This document shows, piece by piece, positions 7,601 to 14,534 of a stretch of DNA of 15,688 nt (positions are counted from its first letter, which is position 1; every line of letters begins with the position of its first letter). The notes under the pieces were generated by a model. The model did no database searches and was not told the DNA's origin. It was given only the letters and a program-made list of their open reading frames with translations. A program made the translations under genes and the position numbers. The DNA comes from an uncultured Pirellulaceae bacterium (GTDB lineage Bacteria > Planctomycetota > Planctomycetia > Pirellulales > Pirellulaceae): contig CAKQNH010000030.1 of assembly GCA_934255105.1 (NCBI GenBank), positions 1 to 15,688 of the forward strand, given 5' to 3'.

Positions 7601-8405
7601 TGACTGCATCGCTCAAAATGTCACGATGGATCGCCACGCCATCCATCCAGCCACGAAAGCTGTTCCCTGGGTTGCCTCCAGTTGAAGAGCCGATCCAAAT
7701 GCTGTCGTTGTCGACGACTGGATCTGCCATCGTCGGTCCACCCATATCCCAGACGCCCGACGTAGGGACTCCATCGATCCATCCACGGATCGACTCGGGT
7801 ACACCGAATTGGTAAGCCACGGCAATATGATGCCAACCCGATCCAGGGGCAAATCCGCCGGTTGAAATCCAGCGATGCCAATGGGAATCGCCGACCGGCG
7901 ACTGGCCTTGGAACGGTGTCGCAAACAGAAAGCTGGCGCGAACGGTGCCATCGATGGAAACCGTCCTCAGTGCCCAGTTCTGGTTGTCGCGTTTGACGCC
8001 CGGAGCGGCTGTGCGCCCTTTGCTAACGACGTACATCTGCTGACCACCGCGCGCGTGATCGATTCGCACCCAAGCTTCCAGCGTGATCTTATCGCCGCCG
8101 GTAAAATCGAACTCACTATCGGTGCCAGGGTCCGCAATCGTCAGGAAGCCTGCGCCGTCAAACCGCAGTGCCGTGTTGTCCGCCGGAAAGTCGGGGAATT
8201 GTGGTGGTCGTGGCCCCGCCTGATCTCGAAACACATCCCCTTTGAGTTCGAAAGGCGTGGATGTCTCGCTGTCAAATTCCCAGCGTGCGACCGGTGGTGC
8301 CGCGATGGCGGCGTACGCGGAAAGGATCGACAGCACAATCGCGTAAAACAATTGGAGCGGAGGGAGTGGCGGAAGTGCGACTAACGGAGATAGCAACTTT
8401 AGCAT
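4608..8405 (-). CDS. Large exported protein: LamG, PA14-like, planctomycete cytochrome c, DUF1549 and DUF1553
   Basis: Starting at ATG 8405 gives 1265 residues with a clear signal peptide ending near residue 36 (SAYAAIAA). An in-frame ATG at 8447 would add 14 residues and weaken the signal. Domains in order are as follows. A LamG-like jelly roll spans about 70-276 ([33 protein letters not shown]). A PA14-like region spans about 320-490 ([21 protein letters not shown]). A PSCyt1 haem domain spans about 586-680, with CFRCH at 604-608 and probable haem ligand Met654 in DGDMPP. DUF1549 spans about 690-870, with a second haem motif CARCH at 836-840. DUF1553 spans about 920 to the end ([36 protein letters not shown]). 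The sugar-binding-like domains and haem motifs suggest an envelope or surface redox protein that contacts polysaccharide; its reaction is unknown. A duplicated ATHPI linker lies near residue 556-565. It is first in an operon with the DUF1501 and Uma2 genes. Confidence 0.92.
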   Translation of the reverse strand: MLKLLSPLVALPPLPPLQLFYAIVLSILSAYAAIAAPPVARWEFDSETSTPFELKGDVFRDQAGPRPPQFPDFPADNTALRFDGAGFLTIADPGTDSEFDFTGGDKITLEAWVRIDHARGGQQMYVVSKGRTAAPGVKRDNQNWALRTVSIDGTVRASFLFATPFQGQSPVGDSHWHRWISTGGFAPGSGWHHIAVAYQFGVPESIRGWIDGVPTSGVWDMGGPTMADPVVDNDSIWIGSSTGGNPGNSFRGWMDGVAIHRDILSDAVMAARFHRVGDPPKVGPQTEVMPELGEIAPGETLVTLSEELPANNRWLNEGESWPDEALRWTGEEFLLSRIPIRYDSTGMRASWKPPLLLRMAGDVEMPAGKYRLLLRVRALSRLWIDGKLVARTKANVRRTGQEAPVVPIPPPLVPDARLLPFPQQEEFVEYEIGNHIEGEALPAEKHSARTVRVVLELVVGSPNERMETGEVVVAIQPGGAGPLFVLRPAGSSPLMLTDDAIEPVIANNERRLCELEDTIRRTNAASQDEFWQRRHELARSGHAKQTAGTATAGTNVATHPIATHPIDDLLNAKIQRAMDESVKYDAATTGFFHGEVLPILQEQCFRCHGEKQRGGLRLNSRDAALSEGESGTPAVVPGDLDASELIARVRDGDMPPTDGGLTEQQIATLEQWVSEGALWPAPPLDPQQVTHAAIVDDAALLRRAYLDIVGVGPTAAEAMQFLDSDKADRRERLIDQLLSDDRYADHWISFWLDLLAENPTLLNASLNSTGPFRWFLYDALRDNQPVDRMVTDLVLMRGSPHDGGSAGFALAGENDSPMAAKAHILASAFLGVEMQCARCHDSPFHSTLQADLYSLAAMLNRKSLVPPKTSRVPDEFFTSLGRESLIKVTLKPGESVDAKWPFAEFTGVEDNADIDVLMRDPKDTRERLAALITAPQNKRFPQVVVNHLWTRLIGTGIVAHVNDWEGDSPSHPELLHLLADELVSHDYDLKHVLRLIMTSQLYQREAIGRNHAASAQQRFFVAPDPRRLTAEQIVDSLFHATGREIDSEELTFVHDGSDTSAHRLSLGMPRRAWMFAGLNNERDRPSLAMPRAQSVVDVLESFGWTGTRQQPIFVRETDPSVLQPGILAGGTLTMSLSRAAYDSSLADLAIEAKSPDELLDRLFLRFLSRYPQSQERGELASALAAGFEQRRLPPSEVETVILDPPLPQSTWTNHLLPQANQIQEQWQERVRRGPPPDPRLRPQWREVYEDVVWSLINHREFVWVP
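4698..4707 (-). repeat. Ten-base homopolymer (C on the coding strand) inside the DUF1553 region
   Basis: Ten consecutive G on the + strand are read as GGC CCC CCC CCC (Gly-Pro-Pro-Pro) in the large cytochrome c/DUF1549/DUF1553 gene, about 30 codons before its stop. Gain or loss of one base by slippage would change the last residues and move the stop away from the overlapping DUF1501 start. Confidence 0.95.
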
Positions 8406-8501
8406 GGGTAGCTCGGGGCGGGATGCGAGGGAACAGCGAAAGAACAAAATGCGCAGTGGTGGGGGGAGTTAGGCAAGGGCTTCGCTCCGTTCTGAACACG
8501 C

Positions 8502-8520
8502 AAGTCTTGGCGACTTCGGC
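8502..8520. repeat. Solo arm of the palindromic repeat found at 15315-15383
   Basis: AAGTCTTGGCGACTTCGGC closely matches one arm of the inverted repeat at 15315-15383. It is 18 of 19 identical to the reverse complement of the left arm. It lies upstream of the cytochrome c operon start. Confidence 0.65.
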
Positions 8521-8656
8521 GTCAGTCGAGCGCGCATTCTATTGCTTACTAGTCTCGCCATACATTCATCATACAACAAGGGCTCGCGTCTGGGTACTGT
8601 TTTTTAACCGTTCGCCGCAGCTATAGCGACAATGGGTGCCCATGCACAAGTTAATA

Positions 8657-8702
8657 CGTATAATTATTCGCGTTAGCGATATTCAGGGTTGTTTGATATG
8701 AC
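8657..8702. repeat. Diverged dispersed repeat, copy B
   Basis: This stretch aligns without gaps to 2485-2530, with 34 of 46 positions identical by eye, including GTTGTTTGATATG at 8688-8700. It lies 34 bases beyond the response regulator stop. The same orientation as copy A and the lack of any coding frame suggest a small dispersed intergenic element. Confidence 0.5.
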
Positions 8703-8736
8703 AGGTAACTTATGCGTGGATGCTTAGATGCGCATG

Positions 8737-10098
8737 CTACGGAGATTTATCACTGCGATCGCCGAGCTTTAGCTTTTGCTGCAAGCTCTGGCGGTGGATG
8801 CCCAGCCGACGCGCGGCGGCGGTGATATTTCCCGATTCCAATTTCAAGGCGCGCGCGATGGCTAACCCCTCAAACTCTTCCAGCAACTGATTTTTGGCGT
8901 CCGTCAACGGCAGGTCTAAATACTTGTCAAAGTGCGACTCCGAGCCCTCTCCGGCCACGGCCTGCAAGCCGAGGTCGCGGCGAGTTATACCGGCCCCGTC
9001 AGCCATGGCGTTGGCCGCTTCGATGCGCTGTTTCAATTCGCGAACGTTGCCTGGCCAGGCATGCTGCAGGAGCGCAGTCATGGCGTCGGTGGTGAAGTGC
9101 CGCCCAGCCCCTAGGAAATGACTGGACAGTAGGACGAGGTCCTCGTGCCGCTGCCGCAGCGGCGGTATGCACAGCTCAATACCGCGCAGTCGAAAATACA
9201 AATCCTGCCGAAAAAATTTCTCCTCGATCGCTTGTTCCAAGTCCTGGTGCGTGGCGCTGATGATGCGCACGTCGACCTGTAACCCTTGCTCGGCACCCAC
9301 CGGTTGTACGACACCCTCCTGCAGCACACGCAACAAACGCGTTTGAACGGCCGTTGGCATATCTCCAATTTCATCTAGAAACAGCGTACCTCCATGGGCT
9401 TGACGAAATACTCCCTCACGCTGTCGGTCGGCGCCAGTGAAGGCACCTTTAACGTGCCCAAACAGCTCACTCTCGATCAACGACTCACTGATGGCGGCAG
9501 TGTTCACGGCGACGTATGGACCGCTGGCGCGAGGGCTCGCGCGATGCAGTTCGCGCGCAACCAACTCCTTGCCAGTACCGCTTTCGCCGCGGATCAGTAC
9601 TGGCAGCGTGGTGCTGGCGGCGCGCGGAATGTGGGCAAACAATTGCTTCATCGACTCGCTAATACCCAGCAGTGCTCCCAGACCTTGGGGCAGGGCTAGC
9701 CGGGCTTGCATGTCGGCTACTTGGGCCTGCATGGCGACTCGTCGCTCACTGCGCCGCGCAATCGCTCGTAGTCTTTCGACTTCGTACGGTTTAGTCAAAA
9801 AGTCATCTGCGCCAGCGCGAATGCACTCGATCGCCTGCTCGACCGTATCGTGGGCTGTGACCACGATAATCTCGGGTTTGCGAAGAGCCGCATCCTGGGC
9901 GATGCGATGCAGCAAATCCAAGCCAGACAGCCGTGGCATGTTGAGATCTAGATAGAGCAAGTCGGGGGCCTGCTCCTGAATCGCCGCCCACGCCTGCTCA
10001 CCATCTTCGGCTTCGATGATGTGGTGCGCATCGCTGGTCAGAGCTTTGACCATGCCGTAACGCGCGTTGGCTTCGTCATCGGCGATCAAAATTTTCAT
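8737..10098 (-). CDS. Sigma-54-dependent response regulator, NtrC type (REC-AAA+-Fis)
   Basis: The 453-residue protein has three domains. The receiver (1-120) carries the acidic pair D7/D8, phosphoacceptor D51 in YLDLNMP, T81 and K103. The AAA+ sigma-54 activator domain (about 140-375) has Walker A GESGTGK (171-177), the GAFTGA loop that contacts sigma-54 (218-223), Walker B LFLDE (239-243), arginines at 297 and 303 in RQDLYFRLR, and the WPGNVREL sensor-2 motif (348-355). A Fis-type helix-turn-helix ends the protein (NITAAARRLGIHRQSLQQKL, 424-443). Every residue needed for phosphorylation, ATP hydrolysis and sigma-54 remodelling appears present, so it should be a functional enhancer-binding activator. 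Its ATG overlaps the stop of the kinase gene by 4 bases (ATGA), which marks them as a pair. The genes it controls are not known, and no -24/-12 promoter was recognised in this window. Confidence 0.96.
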   Translation of the reverse strand: MKILIADDEANARYGMVKALTSDAHHIIEAEDGEQAWAAIQEQAPDLLYLDLNMPRLSGLDLLHRIAQDAALRKPEIIVVTAHDTVEQAIECIRAGADDFLTKPYEVERLRAIARRSERRVAMQAQVADMQARLALPQGLGALLGISESMKQLFAHIPRAASTTLPVLIRGESGTGKELVARELHRASPRASGPYVAVNTAAISESLIESELFGHVKGAFTGADRQREGVFRQAHGGTLFLDEIGDMPTAVQTRLLRVLQEGVVQPVGAEQGLQVDVRIISATHQDLEQAIEEKFFRQDLYFRLRGIELCIPPLRQRHEDLVLLSSHFLGAGRHFTTDAMTALLQHAWPGNVRELKQRIEAANAMADGAGITRRDLGLQAVAGEGSESHFDKYLDLPLTDAKNQLLEEFEGLAIARALKLESGNITAAARRLGIHRQSLQQKLKLGDRSDKSP

Positions 10099-12194
10099 GC
10101 GGGATCTTTCTTTAACTTCAGATCACAGCCAGCGACTGGCCAGAGATCAAATTCCACGATGAACTCGGTTCCTGTATCGGCCGAAGTTTGGCAGCTCAAA
10201 TGACCTTGGAGTTCGCGGACTCGCTCGGATACCACGTACAAGCCTAAACCGGTGCCATCGACTTTGGCAGTCACAAAGGGTTGGAACAGACTCTCGCGAA
10301 TGGCTGGATCGATTCCGGTTCCGTTGTCTTTCACTCGTAAACGTACGCGCTGGCCGACTTGCCGCGAGTGCACTTCGACCGAGCCCTCTGGGGAGCCGCG
10401 CACGGCTTCAATCGCATTGCGAATCAAGTTGAACACGATCTCACTCAGCGCGGCGTCACTGCCGGCCACAGCCAATTGTGCCGCCCGCAGTTCGGTGGTC
10501 AACTGAACATGATACTGCCGAGCCAATTGCTCCAGGATCGGCAGCAGCCGCGCCACCACGCGATCCGGTTCGACAAATGGCCGCGTGCTGTCCGCCGGTT
10601 TCGCGTAGTCGAGCAAACGCTGGGTGGTCTGCGTCAGCCGATCGATCTCGGAGACGATAATCGCCACGTCGCGATGGTGCGGATCACCGGCGGGCAAGTC
10701 CTCTTTGAGCAGCGTAGCAATTGTGCGCATCGATGACAGTGGATTGCGCAGTTCGTGGGCCAGAGAACCGGCGATCAAGCCCAGCACGGATAATTTCTCT
10801 TGCTGCATCATGCGTCGCTCGGCCATCGACCGCTGCTCTTCGACGCTGCGGTTGTGCAGCGTGACGGCGAACTGCTCCAGTAGCAGCACGAGCGCGCAGA
10901 GAGATTCGTCACTTAGACGATCGTTGCGACGGCGATTGCCCAATAGCACCGTTCCCTGGATTGAACGGAAATCGAGACGGAAGGCCCACATCGCAGCCAC
11001 TCGCTCCATCGCCTGACAGAGTTCGTGATCGTCGATTTGGCTACGGTCAAACACGGCGCATTCTTGCTGGACCAGCATGTTGGCGATGCGCGCGTGGTCC
11101 TCAGTCATAGCTGGATGGTTGAGGCTGGCGGCATCACCCTGTAGCCAAACATGGGCTGCTTCGACATCAATGTCTGATACCAGAGCTTGCTCCAGCCAAC
11201 GCCTGATCTCATCGGCCGGTTGCAAGGCGTGGCGCGATAGCTGTAGCGAAAGCTGCCTAGTTCTATCGCGGATGTGCAGCAAGTCTGTGCTGATTAAGTA
11301 GCGTGAGGCTTCGGAGAATCGCTGCCGCAGTGGCCGCCAGGCGAGTACCAACCCGATCAACAGCACAAATTCTAAAATCACAAAGTCTACATTCGACTGC
11401 CGCTCGAGCATGTCGGTAAGTGGTCGAATGAATTGCTGATGCATCAGCATCACGATCACCAACAACGCGCCATAAATCAGCGTGCGCTCGACGACTAGCG
11501 GCATCAATCGTTGGTGCAGCGTATGCCATACCAGAAGCGTCACGGCCAAGGTTGGAGAGAGGCTTGTGGCTACTCGTACCCACGGCTCCCAAGGGGTTGA
11601 GCGGGCCAGGTAGACGTAGATCAAAGCTAGCCCAGCCAAGCCGACCAGGGTGCCGGTGAGGTGCAGCAGCATGCGACGTTTACTGGCTGAGGCGGAATGT
11701 CTGCGCCAGTACAACATCAGCCCAGAGGAGACCGCGATGGCTAGCACAGTCCACGCCATATATCCGTCGACATAGGGAGCCACGCTAGCGAAGAAGCTCG
11801 CTTCCGGGGCGCGCGCAATGCCCCACATCAACAGCGGTGCCGAAAGCAGTGGCAGATAGAGTAGTGCGTAGGCCGGAGACCACTTTACGCGCGGGTCAAA
11901 ACCGGTGTGGTTCAATCGCACCGCCGCATGCAGAATAGTCGAAGGTAGCAACAGAAGCGATAGGGCCATCAAGCAGCGACACAGTCGATCCCAGTCATCG
12001 ATCGACGCCACCTCGCCACCGAGCAGCAATGCATGAAAGAAGCTGGCCGTGTGTAGCAGCCAAGTCCCCAGTGCCAGCAGGCTGAGCCACAATGGTACCA
12101 GCGGGCGATTGACTCGTTCGATTATTATCAACAGCAGCACCGCATCGACGACGGTGGCCAGCCCGAGTAGAAATATTTCTATTTGCCCGAACAT
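10095..12194 (-). CDS. Membrane sensor histidine kinase, cognate to the NtrC-type regulator
   Basis: The 699-residue protein starts with about nine hydrophobic segments (roughly 5-25, 34-56, 73-95, 108-127, 144-162, 176-195, 210-226, 238-252, 270-288). A probable GAF-like sensor region follows at about 300-450. The HisKA domain has H480 in AGSLAHELRNPLSSM. The HATPase domain has the N box NLIRNAIEAV (589-598), G1 DNGTGI (623-628), F box FQPFVT (637-642) and G2 GTGLGL (647-652). It should autophosphorylate H480 and pass phosphate to D51 of the regulator encoded next. The N-terminal membrane block, GAF region and sigma-54 partner resemble the PrsK/PrsR pair of PEP-CTERM/exosortase systems, but no exosortase or PEP-CTERM gene is here, so that name is not adopted. 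AAGGCGAG upstream of ATG 12194 may serve as a ribosome binding site. The signal is unknown. Confidence 0.93.
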   Translation of the reverse strand: MFGQIEIFLLGLATVVDAVLLLIIIERVNRPLVPLWLSLLALGTWLLHTASFFHALLLGGEVASIDDWDRLCRCLMALSLLLLPSTILHAAVRLNHTGFDPRVKWSPAYALLYLPLLSAPLLMWGIARAPEASFFASVAPYVDGYMAWTVLAIAVSSGLMLYWRRHSASASKRRMLLHLTGTLVGLAGLALIYVYLARSTPWEPWVRVATSLSPTLAVTLLVWHTLHQRLMPLVVERTLIYGALLVIVMLMHQQFIRPLTDMLERQSNVDFVILEFVLLIGLVLAWRPLRQRFSEASRYLISTDLLHIRDRTRQLSLQLSRHALQPADEIRRWLEQALVSDIDVEAAHVWLQGDAASLNHPAMTEDHARIANMLVQQECAVFDRSQIDDHELCQAMERVAAMWAFRLDFRSIQGTVLLGNRRRNDRLSDESLCALVLLLEQFAVTLHNRSVEEQRSMAERRMMQQEKLSVLGLIAGSLAHELRNPLSSMRTIATLLKEDLPAGDPHHRDVAIIVSEIDRLTQTTQRLLDYAKPADSTRPFVEPDRVVARLLPILEQLARQYHVQLTTELRAAQLAVAGSDAALSEIVFNLIRNAIEAVRGSPEGSVEVHSRQVGQRVRLRVKDNGTGIDPAIRESLFQPFVTAKVDGTGLGLYVVSERVRELQGHLSCQTSADTGTEFIVEFDLWPVAGCDLKLKKDPA

Positions 12195-12233
12195 GCTCTC
12201 GCCTTAGACCTCATTGCAATTCTTCTCACGATG

Positions 12234-12584
12234 TTAACGCATTGGGCTCACCAGACCGAGGACTGTAACATCTTGGTAGAAGATCTCCATTGTAGACGAC
12301 GGTTGAACAAGCGTGAGCACGCCACTGGTCGGCCGCGCAAGATCGATCGCTATGCCAAGCTGCGCCGGAGCGCCTTGGTCGATATCGAGCAATTGATACG
12401 TCACCTCCAAAGTTGCGGGGCCGGTCGTCTGGGACCGCTCCGTTATTTCGTAGAGCGTCTGACGGACGAGCAACTGTCGGCCGGCTTCCAGGTTCAACAG
12501 TTTGCCAACTCCTGGGGCGGCACGAATGCGATCTTGCTTTCGCCAGGCCCACAATAATCTGTATAGTTCTCGCAAGGTTTGCAT
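12234..12584 (-). CDS. Unknown 116-residue protein, first gene of the kinase/regulator operon
   Basis: The start chosen is ATG 12584 (MQTLRELYRLLWAWRK). An upstream TTG at 12641 would add 19 residues but is a poorer start. The product shows no signal peptide, membrane span or motif that I recognise. It begins with a basic amphipathic helix and continues with strand-rich sequence such as LLVRQTLYEITERS and LEVTYQLLDID. It is followed after 39 bases by the histidine kinase gene on the same strand, so co-transcription is likely. A role in sensing or in tuning the kinase is possible, but this is only inference from position. The open frame between well-defined neighbours, with tight spacing to the kinase, supports a real gene. 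Confidence 0.6.
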   Translation of the reverse strand: MQTLRELYRLLWAWRKQDRIRAAPGVGKLLNLEAGRQLLVRQTLYEITERSQTTGPATLEVTYQLLDIDQGAPAQLGIAIDLARPTSGVLTLVQPSSTMEIFYQDVTVLGLVSPMR

Positions 12585-12669
12585 GGTAACTACAGTTGGC
12601 AGTGTGCTGGAAATAATAGTCGTATCACGCAAGTTTATCAAAATGTTTACACGAGACTAAAGCATATTT
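12585..12669. promoter_or_regulatory. Divergent promoter region between the kinase operon and the ATP-grasp gene
   Basis: The 85 bases separate two genes transcribed away from each other, so both promoters should lie here or just inside the genes. The stretch is AT-rich (for example AAATAATAG near 12611 and CATATTT before the ATP-grasp ATG). No pair of hexamers with proper spacing convinced me, and no clear Shine-Dalgarno sequence precedes either start. Confidence 0.4.
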
Positions 12670-13848
12670 ATGAAGATTGCCGTTCTGGAGTGGAGTTGCG
12701 GTGGTGGCCTGCTGACCACTGCTGCCGGAAAGGCCAGCGAGAGTCTCTGCCGCGAGGGCTGGCTGATGCTCAGCAATCTGGCCGATGGCCTAGCGGAAGC
12801 GGGCTGCGATGTGCTGATGCCAGTGGATTTGCGCGGCGTCCCCTGGGCGGCTGCGCGCGGGCGAGCTCATATTATCGACGTGCCTTGTCGGATGCCGACC
12901 ACTTTTGAAAAGCTCCTAAGCCGCTGGGCGTACATCGCTTCGGAATGTGATTATGTGTGGGTCATCGCCCCCGAGATCGACGGCCTGTTGCCCCATATCC
13001 TAGAACGATTGCGGAGCGAGGGGCAACAATTGTTGAACTGTCAGGGGGAGTTTTTGCGCAATTGCAGCAATAAACTCTTAACGGCGGACGCACTGACGGC
13101 GGCCGGTGTGCCTCATCCAGCGACGACTGTGTTGGCAGAATTCGATGAAGCTTGGCTGGTAGCGACCGCTTCCCGGAGAGAACCAGGCGACCAGCACCAG
13201 GCCAATGCGCGCTGGGTAATTAAACCTGCCAGTGGGGCGGGAGGGACGGACCAGCGATTGGTCACACGCAAGCAGCTACGGCAATTGAGCTACAGTACAG
13301 CGGACGCTTGGTATAGTACGAAGAATTACTGTGGTAGCCGCGACAGTTATGCTTGGCTGGTGCAACCCTGGCTGCCGGGGCGATCGGCGAGCTGCACGGC
13401 GATCGTCGATGCGCGTGGAAAACGCCACTGGTTGCCGCTGGTCAGCCAGGACTTTAGGGCTCCTCAATCGCTCGACGAAGGGACTCATTCGTTCATGCAG
13501 GCGAGTGATTCGGCGGCGTTTGCACCGCAGTATGTCGGCTGCACCTACCCCTGCGCAGAGCTGCCGAGTGCGGCACCGCGAGCCATGTTAGAAGCCGCTT
13601 TGGATGCACTCGGCCGAGGTGCTTACGGCCCAGTCGGCGTCGATCTACTGTTCAACTCTACCACGCAGACTTGGACCGTTATCGAAGTCAATGCGCGCTG
13701 CACTTCTTCCCTGACCGCCATGGCGGCCGCCTATCACGGCAATCTGGTGGGCGACATATTCCGACTGCTAACAGAGAGTGGCGAAGCAGCAGTGGCCGAA
13801 TTGCCTGAGCGAGTGAGTCCATTTCAATTCCGAGTTGCAAGCGCCTGA
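12670..13848 (+). CDS. ATP-grasp ligase, related to the COG1821/COG2232 type
   Basis: The 392-residue cytosolic protein begins MKIAVLEWSCGGGLLTT, a start seen in predicted ATP-grasp carboxylate-amine ligases. The pre-ATP-grasp region covers about 1-130. NKLLTADALTAAGVPHP (134-150) begins the nucleotide-binding part. WVIKPASGAGGTD (182-194) is the glycine-rich loop with the ATP-binding lysine K185. VGVDLLF (322-328) and VIEVNAR (337-343) supply the acidic and Asn/Arg metal-binding residues (D325, E339, N341). The family joins an acyl-phosphate intermediate to an amine, often adding an amino acid to a cofactor. Related proteins include tyramine-glutamate ligase of methanofuran synthesis and proteins near tetrahydromethanopterin genes in C1 metabolism, which planctomycetes possess. 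No C1 gene is visible here, so the substrate stays open. The gene diverges from the kinase operon and converges on a repeat-rich region. Confidence 0.82.
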   Translation: MKIAVLEWSCGGGLLTTAAGKASESLCREGWLMLSNLADGLAEAGCDVLMPVDLRGVPWAAARGRAHIIDVPCRMPTTFEKLLSRWAYIASECDYVWVIAPEIDGLLPHILERLRSEGQQLLNCQGEFLRNCSNKLLTADALTAAGVPHPATTVLAEFDEAWLVATASRREPGDQHQANARWVIKPASGAGGTDQRLVTRKQLRQLSYSTADAWYSTKNYCGSRDSYAWLVQPWLPGRSASCTAIVDARGKRHWLPLVSQDFRAPQSLDEGTHSFMQASDSAAFAPQYVGCTYPCAELPSAAPRAMLEAALDALGRGAYGPVGVDLLFNSTTQTWTVIEVNARCTSSLTAMAAAYHGNLVGDIFRLLTESGEAAVAELPERVSPFQFRVASA

Positions 13849-13857
13849 ATCCCCCTT

Positions 13858-13893
13858 TTCCGCAGAGCAATGTGGTTCCGCAGAGCAGTGTGG
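13858..13893. repeat. Tandem 18-base direct repeat, two copies
   Basis: Two adjacent 18-base units (13858-13875 and 13876-13893) read TTCCGCAGAGCARTGTGG and differ only at the R position. They begin 10 bases after the ATP-grasp stop codon. Confidence 0.85.
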
Positions 13894-13936
13894 CCTGGCG
13901 ATTTTCAGCTAGTGCTCCGTCCAGCTTTAATTGTAG

Positions 13937-14020
13937 AACGGTTGTCCCAACCGTTTTCCAAAGCAGTTGGGACAACTGCTCTACAGTTACCAAAGCAGTT
14001 GGGACAACTGCTCTACAGTT
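13937..14020. repeat. Three tandem hairpins, including a perfect 31-base tandem duplication; possible bidirectional terminator
   Basis: The first hairpin is AACGGTTG/CAACCGTT (13937-13944 and 13948-13955, 3-base loop). Two identical 31-base units follow at 13958-13988 and 13990-14020. Each contains an 8-base stem AGCAGTTG/CAACTGCT with a 3-base loop, then CTACAGTT. The array lies between two converging genes (stops at 13848 and 14049), where it could end transcription from both sides. It has the look of a dispersed palindromic element rather than a classical terminator, because T tracts are short. Confidence 0.85.
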
Positions 14021-14048
14021 TTCCCCAATATTAAAGCTAGACAGAGCA

Positions 14049-14534
14049 CTAGGCGCGGGGGACGATGTGGTGCACATTGTCCATTACATTTTCGTAGCCG
14101 TTTTTCGGCAGGGCTGGAATTCGACTGCCGTCCACCAGCAGATTGAAGGCGAGCGCGATCGTTACCGGAGCGCCATCTTCCATGCAGCCGAAGACAAAAT
14201 GAAATGGATAGATGGCCAGAGAGCGGTCGGCTGAGAAGACCCCCACGGCATCGACATCTGCATCGGCGTTATCGCTGAATGCCACCGCAGCCCACTGCCA
14301 ACCGAATTCCCGTACCAACTGTTGCCCCCATAGACTACCGAGTGTAGCCGACAGGTCTTGGTCTGGGGCGACCTGTGGACGCTCACCCTTTTGCCAGGCG
14401 AATACAAATTCGTCGATGGTGCGAACGATCGCTTCCGCCGACGCGGTTGAGCTCAGCTCCAGCAGGGCTGCAGCGTCTGTGGCCCAGCGCTGGATATCAT
14501 CCCCCAGTTCCGCATCGATATCGTGTTCAATCAT
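14049..14534 (-). CDS. Conserved-looking unknown protein, 161 residues
   Basis: The product is soluble and acidic, with no signal peptide or membrane span. The N-terminal half is helical (DIDAELGDDIQRWATDAAAL). The middle has LGSLWGQQLVREFGWQWAAV (66-85), which resembles the small-domain pattern of DUF3806-like proteins. The C-terminal half has well-patterned strands, LAIYPFHFVFGCMEDG and TIALAFNLLVDG, and ends VHHIVPRA. I know no function for it. The start ATG 14534 overlaps the stop of the preceding gene by 4 bases (ATGA), and AAGAAG just upstream could serve ribosome binding. The overlap suggests the two proteins work together. The TGA of the upstream frame and the strand-rich, well-ordered sequence support a real gene. 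Confidence 0.75.
   Translation of the reverse strand: MIEHDIDAELGDDIQRWATDAAALLELSSTASAEAIVRTIDEFVFAWQKGERPQVAPDQDLSATLGSLWGQQLVREFGWQWAAVAFSDNADADVDAVGVFSADRSLAIYPFHFVFGCMEDGAPVTIALAFNLLVDGSRIPALPKNGYENVMDNVHHIVPRA

Larger units (their letters stand above)
8406..8736. other. 331-base intergenic region between the response regulator and the cytochrome c operon
   Basis: No gene was found. Both neighbours are on the minus strand, so this stretch should hold the end of the regulator transcript and the promoter of the cytochrome c/DUF1549 operon. It contains two short dispersed repeats (8502-8520 and 8657-8702) and an AT-rich part at about 8640-8700. No convincing sigma-70 or -24/-12 promoter and no strong terminator hairpin could be placed. 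Confidence 0.6.

Noticed and set aside
10095..12194. Naming the kinase/regulator pair PrsK/PrsR
   Set aside because: The architecture is similar, but general membrane-GAF kinases with NtrC-type partners are common, and no exosortase or PEP-CTERM gene lies in the window.
12585..12641. TTG start at 12641 for the unknown gene ahead of the kinase
   Set aside because: It would put most of the divergent promoter region inside the gene. ATG 12584 gives a better N-terminus, although the longer form cannot be excluded.
12585..12669. Sigma-54 type -24/-12 promoter near TTGGCAGTGTGCTGG
   Set aside because: The GG of TGGCA is present, but the -12 position lacks the GC at the required 10-base distance. 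No other convincing match was seen by eye in the intergenic regions.
13937..14020. CRISPR-like array
   Set aside because: The two 31-base repeats are separated by a single base, no spacers exist, and no cas gene is present.
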